NCBI RefSeq assembly: GCF_024266705.1
Contig: NZ_CP100757.1
Span: 62,001-126,000, forward strand
DNA: 64,000 nucleotides
Source: Natrinema gelatinilyticum
GTDB taxonomy: Archaea > Halobacteriota > Halobacteria > Halobacteriales > Natrialbaceae
Direction: 5' to 3'
This document shows positions 9,820 to 18,593 of the stretch, piece after piece (position 1 is the stretch's first letter; every line of letters starts with the position of its first letter). Position numbers and translations under genes: made by a program. The notes under the pieces were generated by a model that saw only the letters and a list, made by a program, of their open reading frames with translations, searched no databases and was not told where the DNA came from.

Positions 9820-10080
9820 TTGTCGCTCTCAAAACGAGGATAATGTACAGTGCATCCACTGCCAATTGAATGGCTGACCACTATCTCTCGCGGGCACTGG
9901 AAGACCAGACTCTCTCCCTATGAAAATCACCTTTTGTTGCTCCCTCACTGTCTATCGTGCTCACCGATACATATGACCCTTGCAAAACCAACATACGTGT
10001 TTCAATGGGGGTAACCCGCGAAAAAACGGGGCCTGAATCTCGGCCCAGCGAGGACCGGTGGCACACGACCTGCATATTAA

Positions 10081-10100
10081 TTACATTCGTACGCATGTAA
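10081..10100. promoter_or_regulatory. Palindrome TTACATT-GTA-G-TGTAA, copy 1
   Basis: TTACATTCGTACGCATGTAA. The arms TTACA/TGTAA are 10 bp apart, extended to a perfect 7-bp pair (ATTACAT/ATGTAAT) at 10080-10101. It lies about 260 bp downstream of the first IclR gene. A second copy with the same spacing is at 16083-16102 near the second IclR gene. The two share TTACATT, GTA, G and TGTAA in register. Use as a binding site is inferred only. The rest of 9820-10189 shows no supportable gene. Confidence 0.4.
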
Positions 10101-10189
10101 TGGATACACACAAAAATCAGGCACTGGAGCGCATCGGATGCGTGGCAACAGTCTCCATGACAGCGAAAGCACCTACGACTCGCCATGAC

Positions 10190-11035
10190 ATATGCACAGG
10201 TGTACTGAAACGGATTTACCGCGCTCTATTGAGAACGGCAGACGGCAATGGGATCGTTCCCTAACGACTCGAGGAACTGAGGACGAGAAGGCGATTATGG
10301 GAGTGGTACTCCTCGACCTCGTTGAGAAGGTACTTCGTGCAGCTAAACAAGCGTTAGGGAATCGAGCGGGGAGGGGAGGCTCACATCGTCGCTCACTGTA
10401 TTCGCAAAGAAGAAGGCCATACGTTCACGGAACTCGTTGATCGTCTCAGGCTCCATCCGGACGCGTTGCCCGACCCAACGACGTTCTACCACTCACTCGA
10501 TCGGTATACGATGTACGTCTGGCGGGCGTTGCTGCGCGTCTCCGCGCAGCAACACCGCCAGTCCGGACACGTCGCTCTGGACAGCACGTTCTTCGAACAC
10601 AAGCAAGCCTCGCAGTACTACCTCCAGCGACAAAACCGGACAGTAAAGACGATCAAAGCGACGACCGTAACCGATACATAGTCGCTTGCAGTGCTAGACG
10701 TCCATTGCTGTATCGAGCGAAAACACGATACAAAAGCTGACCCGCGGGTCGTCGCCGATAACGGATTTCAGGATTGGCACACCGAATACGAGCTGTCCGG
10801 GCTTGATCTCGAATACCTCGTTCATCACCGTGGATCGACACCGATGGCTGTTGCGCATAACGCACTCACTCAGGCAAACGGGTACACCCAACGGTGGATG
10901 GCAGAAACGTCCTACTCAACCACGAAGCGAACGCAAGACTCCGCCTTGCGTTCGCGATTCTGGTACCGACAGTTCCGTGAAATTGTCCTGATATTCGCTC
11001 TTCACAACATAAAACTGACCGCTGAAAAACCATGA
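10190..11035 (+). pseudogene. IS5-family transposase, decayed
   Basis: Pieces of one IS5-type transposase read in order but broken. The N-terminal segment (LEKVLRAAKQALGNRAGRGG) is in one frame. A shift near 10378 leads into PTTFYHSLDRYTMYVWRALL and HVALDSTFFEHKQASQYY. An in-frame TAG at 10679-10681 follows, then the same frame continues with LDVHCCIERKHDTKADP, VVADNGFQDWHTEYE and RMQD-like C-terminal sequence ending RFWYRQFREIVLIFAL. A short internal deletion is likely around KADPRVVADNG. Its 3' end abuts the IS630 relic. It is non-functional without suppression. Confidence 0.8.
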
Positions 11036-11039
11036 TCCT

Positions 11040-12062
11040 CCCGCCGTACCGCATTTTCAATAGAGCAGTATTAATCGCTATTGTGAGGTCATCGAGTGAC
11101 TCAAAGAAGCGGGTGCTGAGTACCGCTTGGAGTTGTCTCCAGCACTCGTCAACTGAATTTCGTTCTGGCGAGTACGCCGGCAACGTCACGAAGGCGAGGT
11201 CGTCGCGACCCACTAGGTCCGTGACAGCCAACGCCTGGAAAGACGGCGCCCATCCAGCACGGTGAGCAGATCATCTTTGAACTCGTTGCATAACAAGAGA
11301 ATGAAATGTTTCGTGTGCTCGGCGGTCACGTACTCTTCGAATCGGAGAAAAAGCGATCACCGCTTTCGGTGATCGCGCCCAAGAGACACGTCCAGTCGCG
11401 TTGGCCGAATAATTCGACAGATGGCCGCGTGCCGCGTGATTTCCGCGCGGCACGCGGCTCGACCTGGACGGATTGCTTGGTTTAATCGATACAGACTACT
11501 GGACGTCCATTTTCCGTCGCTTTTGTGAGTTTGTCATGGAACGTTTCGTGCTCGTCAGCGTCAGATTCAGCGGCTGATCGCCATGGCTTTGGATAGTTCA
11601 AGCCCGCCTCGTTGAGCAACCGCCGACAACTCGGGATTGAGTACTCGACATCGTAGGTCTCGTCGAGATGCTGCTGGACGAGCGCCGGCGTGGACGCCGG
11701 CGCGTCAACCCCAACTTCCTCGGGTGAGTCGTGGACAGCTTCTTCGAATTCTTATTGCTCTTTTCTGAGAGCTTTCGTTTTCTACCAGACCGATGAATAT
11801 TGGTACCGGCCTGCTCAAGCGACTTGTCAGTGTCAAGTCGGTTGAACCAGCGATAGATCATTCGTCGTTGCACACCGTGCCACTCGGCGAGTCCAGTCTG
11901 CGTGACGCCCTTTTATACGCTATTGTTGCCAACAGCCGTTGTGACGGCTTCTTTCCGTCCACGTTGGCGAGAGCATCTTGCAATTCCTCGACAGAGATCT
12001 CGTCGAGATGATCCACTCTGTTCAACAACGTATTTTGAGTAAAATATTCTAACGGATACTAT
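11040..12062 (-). pseudogene. IS630-family transposase, decayed
   Basis: Minus-strand IS630-type transposase relic with several frameshifts. From 12062 downward: the terminus CTATAGTATCCGTTAGAAT, an N-terminal part (DHLDEISVEELQDALANVDG), HTH region QRRMIYRWFNRLDTDKSLEQAG, a middle part with mixed frames and a stop near 11485, and the DDE C-terminal segment DDLAFVTLPAYSPERNSVDECWRQLQ at 11231-11040, where the usual NPVEE is NSVDE. The 3' end is cut where it meets the IS5 relic. It belongs to the same element family as 1-130 and 40963-41566. Confidence 0.8.
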
Positions 12063-12429
12063 AGCCTCTAAGCTTATTCTCGATATCGCAGTCTTTGAAC
12101 GACGAGGCACTGATCCAACCGCCGCGTTCCTGCATCGATTGACCGAAAGACACGGTCTCTCTGAAATAGTGTTTCTCGTCGATGGCTTCGGCTATCTGAC
12201 TGCTCTCTCGCTCGATTCGGATTGAGCGATCAGCTCAACTACGTTGACCGAAACCTGATTTAAAAGTTGTATCATATCGTGAAGATGAAAATTGGCCTCT
12301 TCCACAATTTGTGGGTGGGCAGTCGGGCGAGCGGCAGAGAGCAAATCGAGCAGTTCATACACTATAACACACAGCGACCGCACTAGTCACTCAACGGTCG
12401 AACGCCAGCAGAATTGCTAAGACAGACCA
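12063..12429 (+). pseudogene. IS6-family transposase, C-terminal relic
   Basis: Plus-strand fragments of an IS6-type DDE transposase across at least two frameshifts. First comes LILDIAVFERRGTDPTAAFL with IVFLVDGFGYLTALS (the segment carrying the second catalytic Asp), then QLNYVDRN, FHNLWVGSRAS, and finally TQRPH-SLNGRTPAELLRQTN, the family's typical C-terminal ending. The N-terminal half is missing. The relic runs directly into the tail of a short-chain dehydrogenase gene, so insertion or deletion here probably removed the rest of that gene. Confidence 0.65.
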
Positions 12430-12537
12430 ATGCAACCAGCTGAGATCGGATATGTTATCGTCCTGTTGCTGTCCGACGGGGTTGAATGGATCACCAACGA
12501 GTCGATCGCCGTTGACGGTGGTTACCTAAAGAGCTAG
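12430..12537 (+). pseudogene. SDR dehydrogenase, C-terminal fragment (candidate L-rhamnose dehydrogenase remnant)
   Basis: Thirty-five codons ending in a stop read QPAEIGYVIVLLLSDGVEWI then TNESIAVDGGYLKS. This is the standard C-terminal region of a short-chain dehydrogenase: PxEIG/A helix, LLSD, ITGxxxxVDGG. No Rossmann GxxxGxG or YxxxK part remains upstream, where IS6 sequence starts. It overlaps the mutarotase stop tail-to-tail. In Haloferax volcanii the L-rhamnose dehydrogenase is an SDR in such a cluster (family knowledge). That this fragment was that gene is inference from location. Confidence 0.6.
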
Positions 12538-12836
12538 ATCATCCGGTACACTTCGTCCATCCAAGGGTCGTCTTCGTCGACGAGGATCGGGTCCATCACT
12601 TCGTCCCAATCGGCCTGCGCCTCGCTCTGAGCCATCATCTCTCGGATGGCCTCTGGATCTTCAACCTCCATGTATCCGAACACATGGCCGTCTTTCTCGA
12701 AGACGCTGTACGTCTCGAGTTCCGCGTCTGACTCAAGATAGGCCGATTCGAGAGCAGTCGGAACGTCCTCGTGCTCCTTGCGATACGCTGCTCGTTGTCC
12801 ATCTTCGATGCGGAGGTGGAACGCTATTCGCGCCAT
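12534..12836 (-). CDS. L-rhamnose mutarotase
   Basis: A 100-residue protein of the RhaM/DUF718 family, which interconverts the alpha and beta anomers of L-rhamnose. It has the family's opening ARIAFHLRIEDGQRAAYRKEH, followed by YSVFEKDGHVFGYMEVED and the C-terminal DPWMDEVYRM. The ATG at 12836 is chosen because the family starts at this point; upstream residues do not fit. It is divergent from the lactonase gene (76 bp between starts) and convergent with the SDR remnant. The position at the edge of the rhamnose genes supports the role. Confidence 0.85.
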   Translation of the reverse strand: MARIAFHLRIEDGQRAAYRKEHEDVPTALESAYLESDAELETYSVFEKDGHVFGYMEVEDPEAIREMMAQSEAQADWDEVMDPILVDEDDPWMDEVYRMI

Positions 12837-12880
12837 GGTATACGAGAGTAGATGCCCCGGCTTAGTTCTTCTGTGGACAC

Positions 12881-12888
12881 TATTTAAT
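12881..12888 (+). promoter_or_regulatory. TATA box of the lactonase gene
   Basis: TATTTAAT lies 25 bp upstream of the ATG at 12913, the spacing expected for a haloarchaeal leaderless transcript. It sits in the 76-bp space shared with the divergent mutarotase gene. Confidence 0.5.
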
Positions 12889-12912
12889 ACGATAACACAC
12901 AATAGTCATTCT

Positions 12913-13782
12913 ATGATTGATGCCCATACGCACGCATGGGATGCAGCAAGCGAAGAACACCCATGGGTGAACGGGTCCCTGCTAGATCTTGTCGACGGGT
13001 TTGATGTCCATACCGTTTACTCGGCTGATCGGCTGCTAACCGACATGGACCGTAACGGCATTGACGAGGCCGTGGTCGTCGGCTACCCCATCGTCGACTG
13101 GACGGACAACTGGTATACGCTACAGATCACGGAAGAGTACGATCGACTCCATGGAATCGTTATGCTTGATCCGTTCGCCGACAACGCCGCAGAGCAACTT
13201 CGTCGGTGTATGGACACAGAGGGAATCCTCGGGTTCCGCCTAGGTGCTGCATGCCCCTATGATCGGATGTGGGAGACGTTCGACTCGAGCGTCACCTGGC
13301 TCCGGGATGCCGTTGAGGAGACTGAGTTCTGGGCGACTGCCGTCGAGACGAACGCCGTAGTCCAGATCCTATGCGATCACAGACAACTAGCACAGGCGAT
13401 CGAACTCGTCAAGACGTATCCCGATCTTGTGTACCTCTTCGATCACTTCGCGCATGCAGGACCGGAGACACCGACCGACGAAGGGACATTCACACAGTTC
13501 TCCGAGTTGGCCGAGTACCCCACCGTCGCGGTGAAGATCTCGGAGATCCCTCACATGTCCAAGACGAGTTTTCCATACGAGGATATGTACGGTCACGTGC
13601 GGTGGTTCCTCGAGACGTTCGGCCGTGAGAGGGTGATATGGGGGTCCGACTACCCGAATGTCAGCGATGTCGCAAGCTACGCCGAAGCAATCAATTGGCT
13701 CCGCCAGGTCGACGTACTGTCAGATGCTGACCGCGACTGGATCACCGACAAATCATTTCGACGCCACGTCAGTCTCGACTGA
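12913..13782 (+). CDS. Amidohydrolase-family lactonase, probable L-rhamnono-lactonase
   Basis: A 289-residue TIM-barrel amidohydrolase of the amidohydrolase-2 group. Metal-binding MIDAHTHAW (H5, H7) is at the start, DHFAHAG in the middle, and WGSDYPNV near the end with the catalytic Asp246. Members of this group open aldono-lactones such as L-rhamnono-gamma-lactone and L-fucono-lactone. ATG 12913 is chosen because it begins exactly at the HxH strand; the longer frame upstream overlaps the divergent mutarotase. Context (mutarotase, FAH hydrolase, rhamnonate dehydratase) supports rhamnonolactone as substrate. Confidence 0.8.
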   Translation: MIDAHTHAWDAASEEHPWVNGSLLDLVDGFDVHTVYSADRLLTDMDRNGIDEAVVVGYPIVDWTDNWYTLQITEEYDRLHGIVMLDPFADNAAEQLRRCMDTEGILGFRLGAACPYDRMWETFDSSVTWLRDAVEETEFWATAVETNAVVQILCDHRQLAQAIELVKTYPDLVYLFDHFAHAGPETPTDEGTFTQFSELAEYPTVAVKISEIPHMSKTSFPYEDMYGHVRWFLETFGRERVIWGSDYPNVSDVASYAEAINWLRQVDVLSDADRDWITDKSFRRHVSLD

Positions 13783-14008
13783 CTCAGGTCCTCTTCTCGA
13801 CGGTCAGTTTCGTATTGATTCGGGCAGACCTCGCTATTCGATACGCATCTCGGTTCGCTGCATGTCACGGGTCGCGACGAGCCGCTTACTTTCGTCATCG
13901 ACAAGGATCGGGGTCGTCTGCTTGTCGTGCGGTACGTCGGGCTCAGTTGTTCCCTCCCTTTCGGGTCGTGCACGTACGTTAACTGTCACTGTCTTTCCGG
14001 CAATCGCA

Positions 14009-14851
14009 CTACTCGTCGACTTCCCTGACGGTGTTGACCAGCGTGCCGATCCCCTCAACCTCGATCTCGACGGTCTCGCCGGGGTGAAGCTGGATATCCT
14101 GGAACGTGCCGACGCCCTCTGGTGTCCCCGTGGCGATGATATCGCCTGGCTCGAGGCGAACGCGAGTGGAGACGAATGAGACGAGGTCGGCGACGGTCCG
14201 GATCATCATGCCGGTGTTGTCGTCCTGCATCGTCTTGCCGTCCACGCGTGACGTGATGTTCAGGTCCTGCGGATCCTCGATCTCGTCGACGGCGACGTAG
14301 GGTCCGACCGGCGTCGTTCGCTCCATCGCTTTGCCCGAGAACCAGTCGAGCATATCGTCGTCGCCGACCTGCAGGCCGAGTTGCAGGTCCCGCGCAGACG
14401 TATCGTTGAGAATAGTGTACCCAGCAACGTATTCCAGTGCCTCATCGGGATCGACGTGTCTCGCCGGCTCGCCGATCACCGCCGCCATCTCGGCCTCATA
14501 GTCGATTTCCTCGGTGACGCGCGTGTGATACGAGATTGGCTCACCGTGTCCGACGAGCGTCCGCGGGAGCTTCAGGAAGACCAGCGGCCATTCAGGAACC
14601 GCAATATTGGACTCTTCAGCGTGTGCTTCGTAGTTCAGCGCCGCGCAAAACACTGTGTTCTCGCGGGTCGTCGGAGCCAGGTGTGTGACTGAATCGAGAT
14701 CAAACGTCTCGCCGTCTACATCGTCGGCGGCTTCGGGCCGCGTGACGGCGTCCTGAAAGTCGTCGAATTCGTCACTGACGTCTCGGACACCATCGTCCTC
14801 GAACACACCGATACGCGACTGACTGCCGGCTTGGAATCGTCCAATGCGCAT
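14009..14851 (-). CDS. Fumarylacetoacetate hydrolase-family protein, probable 2,4-diketo-3-deoxy-L-rhamnonate hydrolase
   Basis: A 280-residue FAH-fold enzyme. Metal ligands are visible in EIDYEAEMAAVIG (E119, E121) and TILNDTSARD (D150), with the SGKAMERTTPVGP lysine loop and the C-terminal PGDIIATGTPEGVG. The fold cleaves C-C bonds of 1,3-diketo acids. In the diketo-hydrolase rhamnose route described for Haloferax volcanii, such an enzyme splits 2,4-diketo-3-deoxy-L-rhamnonate into pyruvate and L-lactate. The nearby LUD lactate-oxidation genes fit that product. Assignment to this exact substrate is inference; other FAH hydrolases look alike. Confidence 0.75.
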   Translation of the reverse strand: MRIGRFQAGSQSRIGVFEDDGVRDVSDEFDDFQDAVTRPEAADDVDGETFDLDSVTHLAPTTRENTVFCAALNYEAHAEESNIAVPEWPLVFLKLPRTLVGHGEPISYHTRVTEEIDYEAEMAAVIGEPARHVDPDEALEYVAGYTILNDTSARDLQLGLQVGDDDMLDWFSGKAMERTTPVGPYVAVDEIEDPQDLNITSRVDGKTMQDDNTGMMIRTVADLVSFVSTRVRLEPGDIIATGTPEGVGTFQDIQLHPGETVEIEVEGIGTLVNTVREVDE

Positions 14852-15063
14852 ACCAGTCCACTTACTGCCCTGTCCCTTTAGATTTTCTTTTCTCGGCTAA
14901 GCTCGTATCCTCGTGGCCGTTCATCCATTCACTCTCCATCGTCCTAAGTCGTTCGTACGTCGATCCCACGGATGCACGACGCTCTCGCTACAGGGACGCG
15001 CCGTATGCGTTGTATCGTCGCGTACTGCCGATTGATGCGACCTGATCGTTCGCCTCTAGTTGG

Positions 15064-15822
15064 TCAGGTGTGCGAGAGGTTTACCTCAATGACGTTAGAG
15101 CACCGCCGGAGAAGCTGTGGGATATCTTCTTGAAACCTCTCGCCGTTCATACGTCTCTTGGGCGCTGAGACGCTGATCGCGGCGATGGCACGCCCCGATT
15201 CGTTCGTGATTGGAGCGGCGACACAGCGCATCCCCTTGACACGCTCTTCGTCGTCATACGCGTACTTCCGTTCCCTGATTTGGTCGAGCGCATCGAACAG
15301 CGTTTCCTCGTCGGTGATCGTCGTCTCGGTCACGGCTGGCAGGCCGTGGCGATCGATGATCGCCTCGACTTTCTCACGAGGCCGGAACGCGAGGATCGAT
15401 TTCCCTAGTGCCGTTGTCTGCAGATGGACTCGCATGCCAGCGTGGGTATCAAGCTGCACAGCGTCGGGACCGCGAGCTTTATATAGGAAGATTCCCTTTC
15501 CGTGCTCTTCGATCATCAGATTCGTGTGCTCGCCAGTTTGCTCGGCCAGTTTATCGAGTTCCTCACGGGCGATCGGATACACCTTGTACCGTGAGCGTGC
15601 CTGTTCGCCTACTCCGAGGAATCGAGTCCCGACGTAGTACTTCTCGTCTTTCTTGACGAGGTACTCCTCACTTTCGAGCGTTCGTAGGTGATCGTGGACC
15701 GTGCTCGTCGGCTTATTAATCCTATCCGCCAGTTCGGAGACGCCGGCCCCTTGGAGTTCGCGCAGCGTGTTGATGATCTCAAACATATTTTTTACCGCCT
15801 TAACGGGGACTTCCTCTGTCAT
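15064..15822 (-). CDS. IclR-family regulator of the rhamnose cluster
   Basis: A 252-residue IclR protein. The winged helix (residues 5-70) contains GAGVSELADRINKPTSTVHDHL; the effector domain has LQTTALGKSILAFRP, GLPAVTETTI, YAYDDEERVKGMRCVAAPI and a final helix. ATG 15822 (MTEEVPVKAVKN) is used; an in-frame upstream start would place the operator-like palindrome 15855-15871 inside the gene. Position among rhamnose genes, together with the palindromes on its upstream side, suggests it controls the cluster and itself. An IclR activator (RhcR) does this in Haloferax volcanii. Confidence 0.85.
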   Translation of the reverse strand: MTEEVPVKAVKNMFEIINTLRELQGAGVSELADRINKPTSTVHDHLRTLESEEYLVKKDEKYYVGTRFLGVGEQARSRYKVYPIAREELDKLAEQTGEHTNLMIEEHGKGIFLYKARGPDAVQLDTHAGMRVHLQTTALGKSILAFRPREKVEAIIDRHGLPAVTETTITDEETLFDALDQIRERKYAYDDEERVKGMRCVAAPITNESGRAIAAISVSAPKRRMNGERFQEDIPQLLRRCSNVIEVNLSHT

Positions 15823-15854
15823 ACGACATCTTTTGACACTGGCCATCAAAAAGC

Positions 15855-15871
15855 TTCCGCTATCACCGGAA
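15855..15871. promoter_or_regulatory. Operator-like palindrome, copy A
   Basis: TTCCGCTATCACCGGAA: arms TTCCG/CGGAA around a 7-bp centre. It is 33 bp upstream of the IclR start codon. It is the weaker relative of the two TATCCG-N7-CGGATA sites at 16035 and 16323 and shares their ATCAC/ATCAG centre. The position suggests autoregulation. Confidence 0.55.
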
Positions 15872-16034
15872 AGCACGCATCTAGTTTTTTTCTGTCAGTA
15901 TCACCGATCACCTATCTCGCCGCTGTTCTCGCTCCGACCACGTTCCAATCGCCGCTTCTTCGCCTGTGAGGTTTTCCCGGGAAACGGGTCACGTGAGCCG
16001 CGCATATATCACCGCTCTACCTCTAACCAATGTC

Positions 16035-16053
16035 TATCCGGTATCAGCGGATA
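16035..16053. promoter_or_regulatory. Operator-like palindrome, copy B
   Basis: TATCCGGTATCAGCGGATA: perfect 6-bp arms TATCCG/CGGATA around a 7-bp centre. It matches the site at 16323-16341 in both arms and in 4 of 7 central bases. It is likely a binding site for the adjacent IclR regulator. Confidence 0.6.
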
Positions 16054-16082
16054 ATGAATGGAAGTCTTATGATTGCCATCAA

Positions 16083-16102
16083 TTACATTAGTATGGTTGT
16101 AA
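16083..16102. promoter_or_regulatory. Palindrome TTACATT-GTA-G-TGTAA, copy 2
   Basis: TTACATTAGTATGGTTGTAA, with the same 5-10-5 layout as 10081-10100. It lies 30 bp from operator-like copy B. Which protein would bind it is unknown. Confidence 0.4.
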
Positions 16103-16322
16103 AACAGGCGATAGGAGATAACAGCCATACCGTTGGAAAGAGGATGAGTGGACCAACCACTTCTTTGCTCGTCAGACGTATCCGGCGTTGAATTCAATTA
16201 ACAGTGGAAGATCGATGCTTTCCACCGCTCAGGACAACGTTTCACACCGTGCGATCGCCCCCCCATCACAGTTCTACCGTGAAAACTAGGGTACTGGAGT
16301 TCTATCTCCGTCTGAAAACGCT

Positions 16323-16341
16323 TATCCGGCATCACCGGATA
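16323..16341. promoter_or_regulatory. Operator-like palindrome, copy C
   Basis: TATCCGGCATCACCGGATA: perfect 6-bp arms, which extend to TATCCGG/CCGGATA with the next pair. It is 70 bp beyond the 3' end of the LUD gene and 270 bp from copy B. Confidence 0.6.
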
Positions 16342-16410
16342 GGACGTTATTAACCGGCTCCGACCGAACTACCGACTTAGTCCAGCGAAATGGAATCAGC
16401 TGTTCAGAAC

Positions 16411-18591
16411 TCACGCCGCCAGCAGTTCGATCGGGTGCCGAGGCTGGCTCTCCAGCAGTGCGTCGATTTGTTCGAGACAAGAGGTCCCGCTCGCTACGAC
16501 CGGGCGCTCACGGACGCCGTCGGTCCGGAGTTCGTCGCAGAGTCGGTCGCCGACGTCCATACTTAGCTCGTAGTAGTCAGACTTGTACCCGAAGCTCCCG
16601 GCCATCCCGCAGCACTCAACCTCTGAGGTGGTCACGTCGTAGCCGCAGTCTTCGAGGACTGCGACCGTGTAGGCTTCTAACCCGAGGGTTCGCTGCTGGC
16701 AGTGGCTATGATAGGCAATATCGTCGCCGTCGACCGTCGATAGCGCCGACACATCCGCGCCATTTTCGAGGAGTCCGTAGACGTATTCCAAGAGTTCGTA
16801 GCTCCCCTCAGCGAGCCGGGCGAACGTCTCGCTGTCGAGTAGTTTTTGGTACTCACGCTGGAACATCGCGTGGTCGCTGGGTTCGATCACCACTATGTCA
16901 TGCCCCTCCGCGACGTATGGGTCGAGCGCCTCGGCGACACGCTCGGCGTGATCTGTTGCGGTCGCGACCATCCCCTGAGAAAGCGGTGCCCGACCGCTCG
17001 AAGGCGCCGGCGGGACAACGACGTCGACGCCGAGCGCTTCGAGCACTTCGACGGCGGCTTTGCCGCGCTCGACCTGAACGTGGTTGGTGTAGAGGTCTGG
17101 ATAGAGCACAACCCGCCTTTCAGGGTCCGCGATCGCCGAGTCGCGGTCAGCGAACCACTCCACGAGCGTCTCACGCTCGAACGACGGGAGTTCGCGACGA
17201 GGATCGATATCGAGCACCCGTAATAGAAGCTGCTTGGAGATTCGTGTCTCGGCCAGCCAGTTCGAGACCGGCGCGGTCGCACTGGCGAGCTTAGCAACCG
17301 TCTCGAAGTTGCCGAAGAAGCGTTTTTGAAGCGGAGCAGCCTCGTCCTCTACGTGAGGCGTCAGTCCGTCGACGAGCCACTCGGCGGGTTCGTCGCCCTC
17401 GTGGTTGATCCGATCCCGGACGACGGTGTTGATCCATGGAATATCGATCCCGACCGGACAGGCATTCACGCAGCGGGTACAGCCTGTACAGAGGTCATTG
17501 AACTCTGCTGCGACGTCCAGCCCCTCAATGCCAGCCTCCCAGCCGGTCGCGATGCCGCCAGAGTACGTCTCGCCACCGAAAGCGTGACCGCCGACGCTCT
17601 GAAAGTTCGCACATGAGTTTGAGCAGGCCGAACACCGAATGCAGTATAGCGTCTCGCGCAGGTGTTCGTCCTCGCGCATCGCCAGCCGTCCATTGTCGAC
17701 GAGCACGAGATGGAACTCGCGGTCGGCGTCGAACTCCGATAGCGGTGTCTTGTCGTCCTCGAAGTCGACTACCGGCGTCTTGACTGGTGGTGTTAGCAAA
17801 GAGACGTATGACGTGATGTCCTGGCCGGTGCCGGATCGACCGATTAGCTCGATGAACGGGTGGAGGTCCTCAACCGTGGGGATAATCTTCTCGACCCCAG
17901 CGACGGTGATCTGGGTGTCCGTCGCCGCCACAGTCTTGCGAGCGTTCCCCTCGCTAGTGACCAGCGCCATCGTCCCTGTGTCGGCGGTAAGGAAGTTTGC
18001 GCCGGTGAGCCCCACCTCAGCGTCGACGATCTGTTCACCAAGTTTTTCGCGCGCGAATCGGGTCAGCTCTTCGGCGTTCTCTAAGGGAACCTCGGGAGCG
18101 AATCGCCTGTTGAACAACTCTGCGATAGCTTCACGGGACTTGTGGATCGCCGGCGCGACGATATGCGACGGCGCCTCGTCGGCGACTTGCAGGACCCACT
18201 CCCCGAGGTCCGTCTCGACGACGTCGATACCGTCGGCCTTCAGGGCGTCGTTGACTTCGAGCTCCTCGCTGGTCATCGACTTGCTCTTGACGACACGTTC
18301 GGCGTCCCGATCGTCGACGACCGATCGGATGTACTCATTTGCGTCGTTGGCGTTATCGGCGACGTACACTGTGCCGCCGTTCTCCTCGACGGTCTCGGTC
18401 AATTGCTCGACGAGTTCTGGGAGCCGTTCAATTGAATCTTCCTTGATCGCTCGCGCCTCGCGTTTCAGCGCTTCGTAGTCCTCCAGGTCGCCTACTGAGT
18501 CGTACCGGCCTTCGTTGAACGCCCGAGTGTTCTTTGCGACGACCGCTCCTTCGGTCCGCATCAGTTTGCGGATATCGTCAGCCGACGGCAT
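16411..18591 (-). CDS. LUD-type L-lactate oxidation protein, LutB-LutA fusion
   Basis: A 726-residue iron-sulfur protein. The N-terminal LUD domain (about residues 10-290) is followed by two ferredoxin-like clusters (CIRCSACSNSCANFQ near 320, CTGCTRCVNACPVGID near 375) and then a C-terminal CCG cysteine-rich domain (YHSHCQQRTLG, VECCGMAGSFGYKSDYYE). Bacillus encodes these as separate LutB and LutA; here they are one chain. With LutC it oxidises L-lactate to pyruvate. ATG 18591 follows the LutC stop by two bases; a GTG two codons earlier would overlap that stop. L-lactate is the expected product of the FAH hydrolase in this cluster. Confidence 0.85.
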   Translation of the reverse strand: MPSADDIRKLMRTEGAVVAKNTRAFNEGRYDSVGDLEDYEALKREARAIKEDSIERLPELVEQLTETVEENGGTVYVADNANDANEYIRSVVDDRDAERVVKSKSMTSEELEVNDALKADGIDVVETDLGEWVLQVADEAPSHIVAPAIHKSREAIAELFNRRFAPEVPLENAEELTRFAREKLGEQIVDAEVGLTGANFLTADTGTMALVTSEGNARKTVAATDTQITVAGVEKIIPTVEDLHPFIELIGRSGTGQDITSYVSLLTPPVKTPVVDFEDDKTPLSEFDADREFHLVLVDNGRLAMREDEHLRETLYCIRCSACSNSCANFQSVGGHAFGGETYSGGIATGWEAGIEGLDVAAEFNDLCTGCTRCVNACPVGIDIPWINTVVRDRINHEGDEPAEWLVDGLTPHVEDEAAPLQKRFFGNFETVAKLASATAPVSNWLAETRISKQLLLRVLDIDPRRELPSFERETLVEWFADRDSAIADPERRVVLYPDLYTNHVQVERGKAAVEVLEALGVDVVVPPAPSSGRAPLSQGMVATATDHAERVAEALDPYVAEGHDIVVIEPSDHAMFQREYQKLLDSETFARLAEGSYELLEYVYGLLENGADVSALSTVDGDDIAYHSHCQQRTLGLEAYTVAVLEDCGYDVTTSEVECCGMAGSFGYKSDYYELSMDVGDRLCDELRTDGVRERPVVASGTSCLEQIDALLESQPRHPIELLAA

Positions 18592-18593
18592 CG

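Larger units (their letters stand above)
15877..16410. other. Gene-free 530-bp stretch carrying operator-like sites
   Basis: Between the IclR gene (starts 15822, minus) and the end of the LUD gene (stop at 16411, minus) no convincing reading frame is seen on either strand. The stretch holds two near-identical palindromes (16035-16053, 16323-16341) and a third motif (16083-16102). A short frame from the ATG at 16054 reads 45 codons but has no recognisable features. Confidence 0.5.

Noticed and set aside
10058..10264. 68-codon frame between the IclR gene and the IS5 relic
   Set aside because: Overlaps the palindrome and then enters IS sequence; no recognisable protein.
16054..16191. 45-codon frame starting directly after operator-like copy B
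   Set aside because: No coding features, no homology that I recognise, and basic composition unlike the neighbours. Kept only as a possibility in the finding on the gap.
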